Origin: Oscillospiraceae bacterium
Lineage (GTDB): Bacteria > Bacillota > Clostridia > Oscillospirales > Oscillospiraceae
Length of the DNA: 64,000 nucleotides
NCBI GenBank assembly: GCA_020025305.1
Contig: JAHHSG010000012.1
Location: 1 to 64,000 of the forward strand
Direction: 5' to 3'
Positions within the stretch are counted from its first letter, which is position 1; each line of letters opens with the position of its first letter. Made by a program: the position numbers and the translations under genes. Shown piece after piece: positions 34,341 through 42,585 of this stretch. Below the pieces are notes generated by a model, which had not been told where the DNA came from, ran no database searches, and worked only from the letters and a program-made list of their open reading frames with translations.

Positions 34341-35096
34341 CTACCTGGGCTGCTGCTTTAAAAATACGTAATGGTACGGATCTGAGCACTCCGGCGAAAA
34401 GCGAAACTGCAAGCGGTCAAAATGTCGGAGGTCCTCCGGTTTTACCACATTGTTTTCTGCCATATAGCGTACCATTTCCCCGCGCGCCATCTTACACATC
34501 GTCCCTTTTTCGACGATTTTTCCGTCTTTTTCCTCACCAAAAATGCAGGTGATGAAACGGACCGTCGGACGCAGATGCTTTGAAATACACTGACTGTATT
34601 CCTTGGATGCCAGATTGATAATACAATCCGTCTCTGAGAACAGTTTCTCTGCAATTGTTCCCCGCCAATAGGTGTAAAGGTCATTTGCCTGCTTGGTTTT
34701 CAGCTTTGCCTGCATCTCCAGCCGATAAGGCCTCACGCCATCAAAGGGCCGCAGCAGTCCATAGAACCCGGAGAGGATCCGCAAATGCTCCTGCACATAA
34801 CAAAACTCTCGCTCTGTAAAAACACTGGGAGCCATGTAGCGGTATTGAATCCCCTCATAGCATAGCAGCGCCGGAGTCAAATGGTGATAAAGATCCATTT
34901 GTGAGAGCCGCTCTGCGTTCAGCTGTGCAATCTGATCGTTGCACCGCCACAACTTTTTGAGTGCCTCATAGGGCATGGCACGCAGTGCTTCGAGAAGTAT
35001 CTCTGTCTGCGGTAGAAAATCCGGCAGAGTCTGCCATGGCAAACCATCCTCATCTTCCGTCATCTTCTTAGCAGGAGAAATAATAATGCGCACCAT
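34341..35096 (-). CDS. yaaA: YaaA family (UPF0246) peroxide-stress protein
   Basis: This 251-residue protein matches YaaA, which in Escherichia coli lowers free iron during peroxide stress. The start IIISPAKKM and the later YRLEMQAKL, LASKEYS and ARGEMVRYM motifs are diagnostic. It is directly downstream of a peroxiredoxin gene and a 40-residue membrane peptide, making a small oxidative-stress operon. The ATG lies right after the stop of that peptide gene. Confidence 0.93.
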   Translation of the reverse strand: MVRIIISPAKKMTEDEDGLPWQTLPDFLPQTEILLEALRAMPYEALKKLWRCNDQIAQLNAERLSQMDLYHHLTPALLCYEGIQYRYMAPSVFTEREFCYVQEHLRILSGFYGLLRPFDGVRPYRLEMQAKLKTKQANDLYTYWRGTIAEKLFSETDCIINLASKEYSQCISKHLRPTVRFITCIFGEEKDGKIVEKGTMCKMARGEMVRYMAENNVVKPEDLRHFDRLQFRFSPECSDPYHYVFLKQQPR

Positions 35097-35219
35097 TTAT
35101 TCCTCGAAAAGCTTCTTTTCCTCTTTCTTGTCACGCCAAACAGCCAGCGCCTGCAGCGTCACCGGTACGGCAGCCACCATCACAAGGATAGTCAATACTA
35201 TTTTGATTGCTCTTTTCAT
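35097..35219 (-). CDS. 40-residue single-pass membrane peptide
   Basis: The frame encodes a short peptide: MKRAIKIV, a hydrophobic segment to about residue 27 (VLTILVMVAAVPVTLQALAV), then a charged tail WRDKKEEKKLFEE. It has a fair ribosome site (AAAGGGGAC) and its stop TAA abuts the yaaA ATG. It fills the gap between bcp and yaaA exactly. I do not recognise the family; its place suggests a small membrane partner in the same oxidative-stress operon. Confidence 0.65.
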   Translation of the reverse strand: MKRAIKIVLTILVMVAAVPVTLQALAVWRDKKEEKKLFEE

Positions 35220-35232
35220 TTTTCTGTCCCCT

Positions 35233-35694
35233 TTACAGAGTCTCTAAAAATGCCAAAATATCACCGGCATTGCTATCCGGCTTCACCTTGGCCATCACCT
35301 GACGAATGATGCCCTCCTCGTCAATAAGGTAGCTCGAGCGCACTACACCCATCCCCAGTTTACCAGCAAGCGATTTCTCATTCCACACACCATAGGCCTT
35401 CAGCGTCTCCAAGCTGGGATCGGAGAGCAGCAAGAACGGCAGATCAAATTTATCTGCAAACTTATGATGAGATGTCGCAGAATCCTTGCTGATGCCAATC
35501 ACTACCGTATCCTTTTCCTGGAACTTCGGATACTGCTTTGCAAAGGCGCAGGCCTGCCGGGTACAGCCAGGGGTATTGTCTTTGGGATAAAAATACAGTG
35601 CAACCTTTTTGCCAAGAAAATCCGACAGGCGCACGTTGTTGCCATTCTGATCCGGCAACATAAAATCCGGGGCTTTTGTACCGACTTCTAACAT
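35233..35694 (-). CDS. bcp: Bcp-type thiol peroxidase (peroxiredoxin)
   Basis: This 153-residue atypical two-cysteine peroxiredoxin reduces hydroperoxides. The active site is DNTPGCTRQACAF, with both Cys of the BCP subfamily five residues apart. PDF.LPDQNG at the start and SYLIDEEG later are typical. ATG at 35694 follows AGGAGG. A CCTGCAC/GTGCAGG hairpin (about 35715-35735) lies in the leader. Confidence 0.94.
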   Translation of the reverse strand: MLEVGTKAPDFMLPDQNGNNVRLSDFLGKKVALYFYPKDNTPGCTRQACAFAKQYPKFQEKDTVVIGISKDSATSHHKFADKFDLPFLLLSDPSLETLKAYGVWNEKSLAGKLGMGVVRSSYLIDEEGIIRQVMAKVKPDSNAGDILAFLETL

Positions 35695-35769
35695 AAGAGT
35701 TCCTCCTTTGTATTGCCTGCACAATACGGTGCAGGGCCATTAAATGAAAATACCATAACAGTGATGATC

Positions 35770-35942
35770 TCGTGTTGAATCATCTGCGCTGTTAAGCCGT
35801 GATAGGTTTTGATGCACCCTCCTGCATCGAAAAGCTCATCTGAAAGCGGTTGGGCCAACCGCTGCGCCACATAGCGGCTGTTCCCCGTTTCGGAAAAAGA
35901 AACGAGCCTCGCTCTTCCTCCTATGTCAGCCCAAGCATCCAA
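35770..35942 (-). pseudogene. relic of an EFR1-type flavodoxin/ferredoxin protein
   Basis: One minus-strand frame reads LVSFSETGNSRYVAQRLAQ and on to LSDELFDAGG, close to the flavin-loop start (xxFSGTGNSRYVAxRLA) of EFR1 family flavodoxin-ferredoxin proteins. The rest of such a protein (about 250 residues with two 4Fe-4S motifs) is missing and the frame runs into unrelated sequence. I read it as the remains of a deleted gene. Confidence 0.45.
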
Positions 35943-36014
35943 TGGTGATTTTGTTCATCATACCGTATTTTTCTCCAAATTGCAATGAAAATCAGAAGCC
36001 TTACTCCAAGACAG

Positions 36015-36043
36015 GCACTTTTACTGAACCATCTACATATATT
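36015..36043 (+). promoter_or_regulatory. mother-cell-type promoter of the three-gene cluster
   Basis: GCAC (36015-36018), a 17-base spacer, then CATATATTG (36036-36044) followed by TAGTGAA. It closely resembles the element before the Cys-rich gene at 30027 (GCAC, 16 bases, CATACACTG, TAATGAA). It ends about 30 bases before the start codon. Confidence 0.45.
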
Positions 36044-36071
36044 GTAGTGAACTCAATTTCAGGAGGTAGCT

Positions 36072-36329
36072 ATGGAACAGTGGGAAATCGTTGAAAAGCT
36101 TCGTAAAAACCCGGCAGCACTGCAATCTCTGATGCAATCACAAGACGGGCAGAGCCTGATGCGTGTCTTGCAGGGGAATGACGGAGGCAAGACGTTAAAC
36201 CATGCGGCTATGCAGGCCGCCGGAGGCAACGCCGGCGAAATGGTACGTCTTTTGCAGCAGGTCATGGGCAGTCCGGAAGGCTCTGCGCTGGTGCATCGCA
36301 TTGAGGAAACTTTGAAACAGCAAGGGTAA
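36072..36329 (+). CDS. small conserved helical protein, first of three unknown genes
   Basis: This 85-residue protein is helical, without cysteine, signal peptide or membrane segment. It has a short motif NPAALQSLMQSQDGQSLMRVL (about 14-34) that resembles NPDSLAQVMQMAQQL in the next protein, so the two may share an ancestor or partner. ATG at 36072 follows AGGAGGTAGCT. I do not recognise the family. A mother-cell-like promoter suggests sporulation expression. Confidence 0.75.
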   Translation: MEQWEIVEKLRKNPAALQSLMQSQDGQSLMRVLQGNDGGKTLNHAAMQAAGGNAGEMVRLLQQVMGSPEGSALVHRIEETLKQQG

Positions 36330-36358
36330 AGCGGTATCTAAGGTAGGAGGAACACAGT

Positions 36359-36739
36359 GTGGGTGAGCTGGATGAAAAATTGAATACGATTCTGTCAAAT
36401 CCCGACAGTTTGGCACAGGTAATGCAGATGGCACAACAGCTGTCAAGTAATTTCAATCAACAGTCAGAAACGCCGCCACCTCCCCCGCCGCAGATGCAGC
36501 GTGAGCCGTCTAAGCCTTATGACGGCGGCTCTTTCCTGGGTGGTCTTGATCCGGGGCTTGCGGCTAAATTTCTTCCGCTGCTGCAGGAGTACGGCAAGTC
36601 CAACACGCAGGCCATGCAGCTGCTCAACGCACTGCGCCCCTATTTAAAGGAGGAAAAGCAGGAGAAAATTCAGCGGGCCGCCAAACTGGCCCGCATCATC
36701 CATTTAGGAAAAAAGTTTCTCATGGAGTGGGAGGGATAG
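36359..36739 (+). CDS. unknown protein with NPxxL motif and proline-rich linker
   Basis: This 126-residue protein has an N-terminal helix with NPDSLAQVMQMA, a proline run (six Pro near residue 40), and a second helical domain (about 62-125; LAAKFLPLLQEYGKSNTQAMQLL...). The start is GTG at 36359, eight bases after AGGAGG. It has no membrane segment. The genes before and after are co-directional with gaps of 29 and 3 bases, so it is one operon. Confidence 0.75.
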   Translation: MGELDEKLNTILSNPDSLAQVMQMAQQLSSNFNQQSETPPPPPPQMQREPSKPYDGGSFLGGLDPGLAAKFLPLLQEYGKSNTQAMQLLNALRPYLKEEKQEKIQRAAKLARIIHLGKKFLMEWEG

Positions 36740-36742
36740 GCC

Positions 36743-37087
36743 GTGTATAACCGCTATATCCGCAATGACAACGGTCACTATGACCGGGTGGTACAGCACG
36801 ATCATTCATCGCAGGAGACGCCTCCCACGCCGTCTCCTGCCGACAATACTGCCCGGGCCTGTGCCCAGTCCTCTGCCGATCCCAACGGGAATACGCCGCA
36901 CAACGCCCCTCCCTGCCATACATCACGCCCCAGCGAGCTGCGCTTTCTCGATAAGCTCCTGTCGCGATTCCATCTGAGTGATATTGACTCCGGAGATCTC
37001 ATTTTACTGATTCTGCTCTTCTTTCTATTTCATGAGGATGGAGATGAAGAGCTGATGATTGCTCTGGGACTGCTGCTCATACTGTAG
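36743..37087 (+). CDS. unknown protein with disordered His/Pro-rich part and membrane C-terminus
   Basis: This 114-residue protein has a polar, Pro/Ser/Asn-rich first half, then a short helix (RFLDKLLSRFHL) and a C-terminal pair of Leu/Ile-rich segments split by HEDGDEE, which look like a membrane hairpin. The start is GTG at 36743 after GGGAGGG. It likely anchors the products of this three-gene cluster at a membrane. I do not know the family. Confidence 0.72.
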   Translation: MYNRYIRNDNGHYDRVVQHDHSSQETPPTPSPADNTARACAQSSADPNGNTPHNAPPCHTSRPSELRFLDKLLSRFHLSDIDSGDLILLILLFFLFHEDGDEELMIALGLLLIL

Positions 37088-37093
37088 CCAATT

Positions 37094-37126
37094 ATCCTCC
37101 TTCGAAATTTTTCGGAGGAGGGTATT
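37094..37126 (+). terminator. terminator of the three-gene cluster
   Basis: ATCCTCCTTCGA pairs with TCGGAGGAGGGT (one or two mismatches), followed by ATTTTTATTT. It also separates the convergent ptb gene. Confidence 0.8.
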
Positions 37127-37127
37127 T

Positions 37128-38075
37128 TTATTTGCCATCCTTGCTCTGCTCATCCCTTTGCGTCTCCCATGTCATTCGCTGCGACAATACACTGCCAAGC
37201 GCAATGGAAGCTAACTTTGTCTCCGCACTATCCGACCGGGAAGTCAGCACAATGGGTACACGGGCGCCCAGGATGATCCCCGCACTTTTGACCCCCGCCA
37301 GAATGGACGCCGCTTTATAGATCCCATTGCCCATCTCATAGTTGGGAACCAGAAGAATATCCGCCTCACCGGCACCTTCTGCCTGATAATGCTTGTGCTG
37401 GCAGGCCTCCTTGCTGAGTGCCAGATCCGTGCCAAGTGGGCCGATAACCGTCATATTGTACTTACTCCAGCGATCTGTCATCTTGCTGAGAAGATCCGCA
37501 TCCACAGTGGACTGAATCTTGGGATCTACATTCTCCGCACCGCAGACGCAGGAGGCATAAATCTTTTTATAACCCAGTGCATGGAGCGCCATGGCTGCAT
37601 TGTCCAAAATATCTACCTTTTTATCGATATCCGGGAATGTGTTGACACCCGCATCCGTCAGCAAAAGCATCTTGGGATAGTTGGGCGTCTCAAAGAACAT
37701 GCAATGAGAGGTGAGCCGTCCGGTACGCAGACCAGCCTCCCGTTTAAATACAGCACGCATCAAGTCAGCCGTCCCTATGATCCCCTTCATCAATGCTTGG
37801 GCCTTTCCTTCAGAGCACAATGCCACCGCCTTGGCCGCACAATCCTTGTCATCTCCGGCCTCTACCATCTGGTAGTGCTCCGGACTTTCCCCCATCTCCA
37901 TAAGGATAGAACGAATCTCCTCTGTGTGGCCTACCAAAATTGCCTCTACAATCCCCTCTTTATATGCATTGACGACAGCTTCCAGCACCACAGCATCGTG
38001 GGCAGCAGCAACCGCAATCGTCCCCCGCATGCTGCTCTGAGCAGCATGCACTATTTCATCGATGGTACAGAGCAT
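37128..38075 (-). CDS. ptb: Ptb, phosphate butyryl/acetyltransferase
   Basis: This 315-residue enzyme moves an acyl group between CoA and phosphate in fermentation; length and sequence fit Ptb (about 300) rather than the longer Pta. Typical stretches are ALMKGIIGTADLMRAV, LLLTDAGVNTFPD and GARVPIVLTSRSDS. The usual partner buk (butyrate kinase) is not adjacent, so it acts as an orphan. A tandem copy of TTGCAGCTTTA(C/T) (38093-38116) sits in its leader next to the AAGGAGG site. Confidence 0.9.
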   Translation of the reverse strand: MLCTIDEIVHAAQSSMRGTIAVAAAHDAVVLEAVVNAYKEGIVEAILVGHTEEIRSILMEMGESPEHYQMVEAGDDKDCAAKAVALCSEGKAQALMKGIIGTADLMRAVFKREAGLRTGRLTSHCMFFETPNYPKMLLLTDAGVNTFPDIDKKVDILDNAAMALHALGYKKIYASCVCGAENVDPKIQSTVDADLLSKMTDRWSKYNMTVIGPLGTDLALSKEACQHKHYQAEGAGEADILLVPNYEMGNGIYKAASILAGVKSAGIILGARVPIVLTSRSDSAETKLASIALGSVLSQRMTWETQRDEQSKDGK

Positions 38076-38124
38076 ATGGTTCCTCCTTGCAGCTTTACCT
38101 TGCAGCTTTATTTTTTATATCTGT

Positions 38125-38153
38125 ATTATACTTTTTTTCAGGCACATCGTCAA
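38125..38153 (-). promoter_or_regulatory. ptb: sigma-A promoter of ptb
   Basis: Minus strand TTGACG (38153-38148), 17-base spacer, perfect TATAAT (38130-38125). It is close to full consensus and suggests strong constitutive expression. Confidence 0.88.
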
Positions 38154-38265
38154 TTCAAAATGTTTGTAGGCAGGTGTGGTATCTGATGCTGAAGAGTTGA
38201 CGGAATTCATGGCAAGCGATATACTTAAAATCAATGGATAATGCTTAAAATAAGGGGATTGATTT

Positions 38266-39345
38266 ATGAAAGAAATGAAAAGCCTGCCTTTGGCCTCTGC
38301 CTATGCGGGCTGTTTTTTAGGAGCCGGCTTCGTCTCCGGGCAGGAATTGTGGCAATTTTTTGGTTCCTTCGGAAATTGGGGCTATGTAGGCTTTCTGGTA
38401 TCAGCTGTTTTATTTGTGGTTTTCGGCATATTGCTGCTGCGTATCACCCAGATAACCGGTATGGAAGAGCTGGATCAGCTCATTGTGCCGTGGGACATCC
38501 CATGGATGCGCAAAATTTCCGGCGCGATAACTGCCCTGTTCCTTCTGGGCGTGGTGATCATCATGACCGCCGGTGTCGGTGCCATGCTGCATCAGCTTTT
38601 GGGGCTGCCCACTTGGATCGGTGACGGATTTTTCGTACTGCTCATCGTTTTGATGGCCATGGCCGGTGTATCCGGCATGGTCAACACCTTCTCGGTACTG
38701 GTACCTGTGCTGGTGCTGGCCACGATGCTCTTCGCTGCAGGCGCCCTTTGGAAATTCGGCACCGGAAATATCTTCTGCCTTACCAACACCAATAGTAACC
38801 CCCTGACGCCCAACTGGTTCATTGCCTCTATCACCTATGTTGCCTACAACATCCTCGGCGCTATCGGTATCATTACCCCCTTAGGCAAGCTGATCCGGCG
38901 GCGCGGCACTGTTTATGCAGGCATTGCCCTAGGCGGGAGTATGCTGGTAGGTGTGGCAGGCAGTGTGCTGGTGTCCCTTGCCGTCTGCCTGCCCGCTACA
39001 GAGGCGGAACTGCCCATGGTAGCTTTAGGCAGTTCTTTAAGTCCTCTTCTTGGAAAAATCTACGGAATATTGCTTCTATTAGGCATGTTCTGTAATGCGC
39101 TGGCCTCTTTGGTGGGTTTGCTCTTCTATCTGGAGCAGAAAAAGCCTTCCTGGCAAATCCACCGGAAACGGCTGCTGATGGCAGCTGCCATTCTCATCTG
39201 GCTGGGAAGTCTGGGGGGCTTCGGGCAGCTGATCGGCATTATCTTCCCTGTCTTCGGCTATATCAGCATTCTTTTCCTTGCAGGGCTCATCATCCGCTAT
39301 GCACACTGCCGTCACAGTGAAAAAACACCCGAAACGCAGGGATAA
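38266..39345 (+). CDS. YkvI family multi-spanning transporter
   Basis: This 359-residue membrane protein has about ten segments and the LeuT-like YkvI start (LASAYAGCFLGAGFVSGQELWQFF), in which GAGF.SG.E is a sodium-symporter-like signature. The substrate is unknown; amino acids are the best guess. The ATG follows GGGGATTGATTT. It is followed at 39464 by pncB, but the 118-base gap contains a separate promoter, so a shared function is not implied. Confidence 0.85.
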   Translation: MKEMKSLPLASAYAGCFLGAGFVSGQELWQFFGSFGNWGYVGFLVSAVLFVVFGILLLRITQITGMEELDQLIVPWDIPWMRKISGAITALFLLGVVIIMTAGVGAMLHQLLGLPTWIGDGFFVLLIVLMAMAGVSGMVNTFSVLVPVLVLATMLFAAGALWKFGTGNIFCLTNTNSNPLTPNWFIASITYVAYNILGAIGIITPLGKLIRRRGTVYAGIALGGSMLVGVAGSVLVSLAVCLPATEAELPMVALGSSLSPLLGKIYGILLLLGMFCNALASLVGLLFYLEQKKPSWQIHRKRLLMAAAILIWLGSLGGFGQLIGIIFPVFGYISILFLAGLIIRYAHCRHSEKTPETQG

Positions 39346-39393
39346 GTGCTTTCAAAAGCGCCACCCTATCTATGCAGCCAAAAGCAAAAAATA

Positions 39394-39422
39394 TTGCTTT
39401 TACGCACTGAGCAGGCTATAAT
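39394..39422 (+). promoter_or_regulatory. pncB: sigma-A promoter of pncB
   Basis: TTGCTT (39394-39399), 17-base spacer, TATAAT (39417-39422). The -35 overlaps the second arm of a small AAAAGCAA/TTGCTTTT hairpin (39380-39401) that may end the ykvI transcript. Confidence 0.75.
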
Positions 39423-39463
39423 ATACAAAAGCATCCCCAAATATTGAGTTCGAGGTAAAGAAC

Positions 39464-40912
39464 ATGAATACGGAAAAAAAACTGAATATGACAATGCTCT
39501 GTGATTTCTATGAACTGACCATGGGAAACGGGTACTTCCAAAACGGGTATAAAGATCGCATTGTCTATTTTGATGTGTTTTTTAGACAGGTTCCCGACGA
39601 AGGGGGCTTCGCCATTGCAGCCGGTCTGGAACAACTGATCGACTATATTCAGCAGCTTCATTTCACTCCCGAGGATCTGGCATATCTCCGGGGTCGCAAC
39701 CTCTTCTGCGAGGAATTTCTGGAGTATCTGGCCAACTTTAAGTTTACCGGCGACATCTATGCTGTTCCCGAAGGAACGCCGATGTTTCCTCGGGAGCCTA
39801 TGGTGATTGTCCGGGCCCCCGCCATTGAGGCTCAGCTCATTGAGACCTTTACTCTGCTGACCATCAATCACCAGAGCTTAATTGCCACCAAGGCCAACCG
39901 CGTGGTGCGTGCCGCCAAGGGCCGCACCATATTGGAGTTTGGTTCCCGGCGTGCGCAGGGTGCTGATGCCGCCATCGTAGGTGCCAGAGCTGCCTTTATT
40001 GGCGGGATCAGCGGCACAGCCTGCGCCCTCTCCGATCAGCTCTACGGGGTTCCCGCAGGCGGCACCATGGCGCACGCTTGGGTGCAGATGTTCGATTCCG
40101 AATATGAGGCCTTCAAAGCCTACTGTGAAACCTATCCGACCAACGCCACCTTGCTGGTGGACACCTACAATACGCTGAAATCCGGTGTGCCCAATGCCAT
40201 CCGCGCGTTTAACGAAGTGCTCAAGCCAAGGGGTATTACGCAGTGCGGCATTCGTTTGGATTCCGGTGATATGGCTTACCTCACCCAGCAGGCTCGCAAG
40301 ATGTTGGATGACGCCGGTTGGACCGAGTGCAAAATCTCCGTATCCAATTCTCTGGATGAGCATCTGATCCGGGATATTCTGGAGCAGGGTGCCCAGATCG
40401 ATGTATTCGGCGTCGGTGAGCGACTCATCACGGCCAAGAGCGAGCCTGTATTTGGCGGTGTATACAAGCTGGCTGCCGTGGAGGACGAGGCGGGCAATAT
40501 CACCCCCAAAATCAAGCTCAGCGAGAACGTTGGCAAGATCACCGTTCCCCACTTCAAGAAGGTTTACCGTCTCTACGGCAACAACACCGGCAAAGCCATT
40601 GCCGACTATATGACTGTCTATGATGAATCGGTAGACGATTCTCAGAATCTGGAAATTTTTGATCCTCGTGCCACTTGGAAGAAAAAGACGGTCTACGACT
40701 TCACCGCCAAAGAACTGCTGGTTCCCATTTTCCTAAAGGGAGAGTGCGTATATCAAAGCCCCTCCCTGCCAGAAATTCAGGAGTACTGCCGCCAGCAGGT
40801 GGAGACCTTGTGGGAGGAAGTAAAGCGCTTTGACAATCCCCATAATTACTATGTGGATCTGTCCCCCAAACTATGGCAGATTCAGCAGGATCTGCTCCGT
40901 AAAAACGGATAA
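39464..40912 (+). CDS. pncB: PncB, nicotinate phosphoribosyltransferase
   Basis: This 482-residue enzyme salvages nicotinate for NAD. The start MLCDFYELTMGNGYF, the phosphorylated-His-region FGSRRAQG, and GTMAHAWVQMF and GIRLDSGDMAYL are all diagnostic. Length matches the Firmicutes type. A terminator follows within three bases of the stop, so it is a single-gene unit. Confidence 0.95.
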   Translation: MNTEKKLNMTMLCDFYELTMGNGYFQNGYKDRIVYFDVFFRQVPDEGGFAIAAGLEQLIDYIQQLHFTPEDLAYLRGRNLFCEEFLEYLANFKFTGDIYAVPEGTPMFPREPMVIVRAPAIEAQLIETFTLLTINHQSLIATKANRVVRAAKGRTILEFGSRRAQGADAAIVGARAAFIGGISGTACALSDQLYGVPAGGTMAHAWVQMFDSEYEAFKAYCETYPTNATLLVDTYNTLKSGVPNAIRAFNEVLKPRGITQCGIRLDSGDMAYLTQQARKMLDDAGWTECKISVSNSLDEHLIRDILEQGAQIDVFGVGERLITAKSEPVFGGVYKLAAVEDEAGNITPKIKLSENVGKITVPHFKKVYRLYGNNTGKAIADYMTVYDESVDDSQNLEIFDPRATWKKKTVYDFTAKELLVPIFLKGECVYQSPSLPEIQEYCRQQVETLWEEVKRFDNPHNYYVDLSPKLWQIQQDLLRKNG

Positions 40913-40915
40913 AGT

Positions 40916-40949
40916 AAAAAGAGCCATTCTTTCAAGAATGGCTCTTTTT
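40916..40949 (+). terminator. terminator of pncB
   Basis: AAAAAGAGCCATTCTT pairs with AAGAATGGCTCTTTTT around TC; perfect stem. Confidence 0.92.
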
Positions 40950-41060
40950 ACTTCCCTGCGGCAAGGTACTTTTCTTCTGTATCTATTAGTTCCATGTTTT
41001 TTTGTTGGCAAATGTTAGCTTTTTCTTGCAGTTCCCGTCATTTGAAATCCTGATGAAAGA

Positions 41061-41102
41061 CGCTGCTGCTCACCTTCTCTCCTGCCCCTGAGCGCAGCGT
41101 TG
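41061..41102. repeat. inverted repeat in the pncB-asnA gap
   Basis: ACGCTGC (about 41060) plus CTCA pair with TGAG and GCAGCGT (about 41091-41102). The gap 40954-41165 otherwise holds no gene. The structure precedes the asnA promoter and so is not an asnA leader; it could be the end of a small RNA. Confidence 0.4.
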
Positions 41103-41165
41103 ATGCGTGAGCTCTCTTTTGGAAACGGACAAAGGCTCATGCGGATAGGCTCTATTTTGTTTTTC

Positions 41166-41194
41166 TTGCAATTTTACCGAATGATTACTATAAT
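41166..41194 (+). promoter_or_regulatory. asnA: sigma-A promoter of asnA
   Basis: TTGCAA (41166-41171), 17-base spacer, TATAAT (41189-41194). The leader would be only about 30 bases, so there is no room for a T-box riboswitch. Confidence 0.85.
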
Positions 41195-41229
41195 AAGAGA
41201 ATACGTTCAATGAAAGAGGTACTTATTTT

Positions 41230-42240
41230 ATGAGCAAAGTCTACATTCCTGAAGGCTATCAAACGCCGCTGTCCATCTATGAGATGCAAAGAGCGATTGA
41301 GTTCATCAAGAGTAATTTCCAGGTGAATCTGGGGAATGCGCTGAATCTGCGCCGGGTCTCTGCTCCTTTGTACGTAGATGAGAATTCAGGTTTGAATGAC
41401 AACCTCAACGGCGTGGAACGCCCTGTCCGCTTTGACATTCCCGATGTCGGCACCAACGCACAGGTGGTGCACTCTTTGGCCAAGTGGAAACGTTTGGCTT
41501 TGAAGCGCTATGAATTCCATGTAGGCAAGGGACTTTTTACCGATATGAATGCCATCCGCCGAGATGAAGAAGTGGACAACATCCATTCTATCTATGTGGA
41601 TCAGTGGGACTGGGAGAAAATCATCGACCGGGAGGATCGAAACGTAAATTATCTCAAGCAAACGGTGCGTGCCATTGTAGGTGCCGTGTGTGAGACGAAT
41701 GACGCCCTGCAAATTGCCTTCCCCAGCCTGCATACGATACTGGATCGGAATGTGTTCTTCATTACCACACAGGAGCTGGAGGATCTCTATCCCGACTTAA
41801 CACCCAAGCAGCGTGAAAATGCCATCTGCCGTGAGCACCACACCGTGTTCCTCATGCAGATTGGCGGCAACCTGCGGCGCTCCGGCCAGCCCCACGACGG
41901 ACGTGCTCCCGACTACGACGATTGGCAGCTCAACGGTGATCTGCTCTTCTGGAACGAGGTGCTGGAGCAGTCCTTTGAGATCTCCTCCATGGGTATCCGT
42001 GTCGACGAGTCCTCCATGGACTATCAGCTGAATGTCCGCGGCTGCAATGATCGGCGGAATCTCCCCTTTCATAAAATGCTTCTGAGCGGACAGCTGCCTC
42101 TTACTATTGGAGGCGGCATCGGTCAGTCCCGCCTGTGCATGCTGATGATCGGGACCTGCCATATCGGTGAGGTACAGGCAAGTCTATGGGACCACAATAC
42201 AATGGAAGCCTGTAAAAATGCGGGTATTATGTTGCTGTAA
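41230..42240 (+). CDS. asnA: AsnA, aspartate-ammonia ligase
   Basis: This 336-residue class-II-synthetase-like enzyme makes asparagine from aspartate, ammonia and ATP. The stretches VSAPLYVDENSGLNDNLNG, FHVGKGLFTDMNAIRRDEE, VDQWDWEKII and TIGGGIGQSR are family hallmarks. It is a single gene with its own promoter and a long terminator hairpin. Confidence 0.96.
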   Translation: MSKVYIPEGYQTPLSIYEMQRAIEFIKSNFQVNLGNALNLRRVSAPLYVDENSGLNDNLNGVERPVRFDIPDVGTNAQVVHSLAKWKRLALKRYEFHVGKGLFTDMNAIRRDEEVDNIHSIYVDQWDWEKIIDREDRNVNYLKQTVRAIVGAVCETNDALQIAFPSLHTILDRNVFFITTQELEDLYPDLTPKQRENAICREHHTVFLMQIGGNLRRSGQPHDGRAPDYDDWQLNGDLLFWNEVLEQSFEISSMGIRVDESSMDYQLNVRGCNDRRNLPFHKMLLSGQLPLTIGGGIGQSRLCMLMIGTCHIGEVQASLWDHNTMEACKNAGIMLL

Positions 42241-42290
42241 ACCATTTGCACATTACATCACAGATCAACCAAGCTTTTTCTTATAAACAT

Positions 42291-42342
42291 CCCCCATTTG
42301 TTAGACAGTATGATATACTGAAAAACAAATGGGGGTAATTTT
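42291..42342 (+). terminator. long two-part hairpin terminator of asnA
   Basis: CCCCCATTTGTT (42291-42302) pairs perfectly with AACAAATGGGGG (42324-42335). Inside, CAGTAT/ATACTG adds six more pairs over a GAT loop. TAATTTTT follows. Region 42343-42585 holds no gene I can support. Confidence 0.8.
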
Positions 42343-42585
42343 TATGCCAAAGCGATTCCAAGTAACCGCTCTGTGCCCCTTCAAGAAAACGGATGCGGCA
42401 ACATGCAGCCTCTAGAGAGAAAAGCTGTATCTTACACCCATCCTTGCTCTGTACGGCTGCACAATTCCAGACAGGTTTGTTCGCAGCATATCCCACGATG
42501 TCTCTTGGAAAAGGCATCGCAAATGATCCTGCCATCACCAGCTCTCAGATGTCAGCTCACGTCACACTTGGGGCTTCTTTTTTCG

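Noticed and set aside
40954..41229. T-box leader for asnA
   Set aside because: The sigma-A promoter ends at 41194, leaving about 30 bases of leader and no T-box sequence.
42343..42415. Start of an IS-type transposase frame after the 42291-42335 inverted repeat
   Set aside because: The frame stops after 23 codons and matches no transposase; the repeat with its T-run fits an asnA terminator better.
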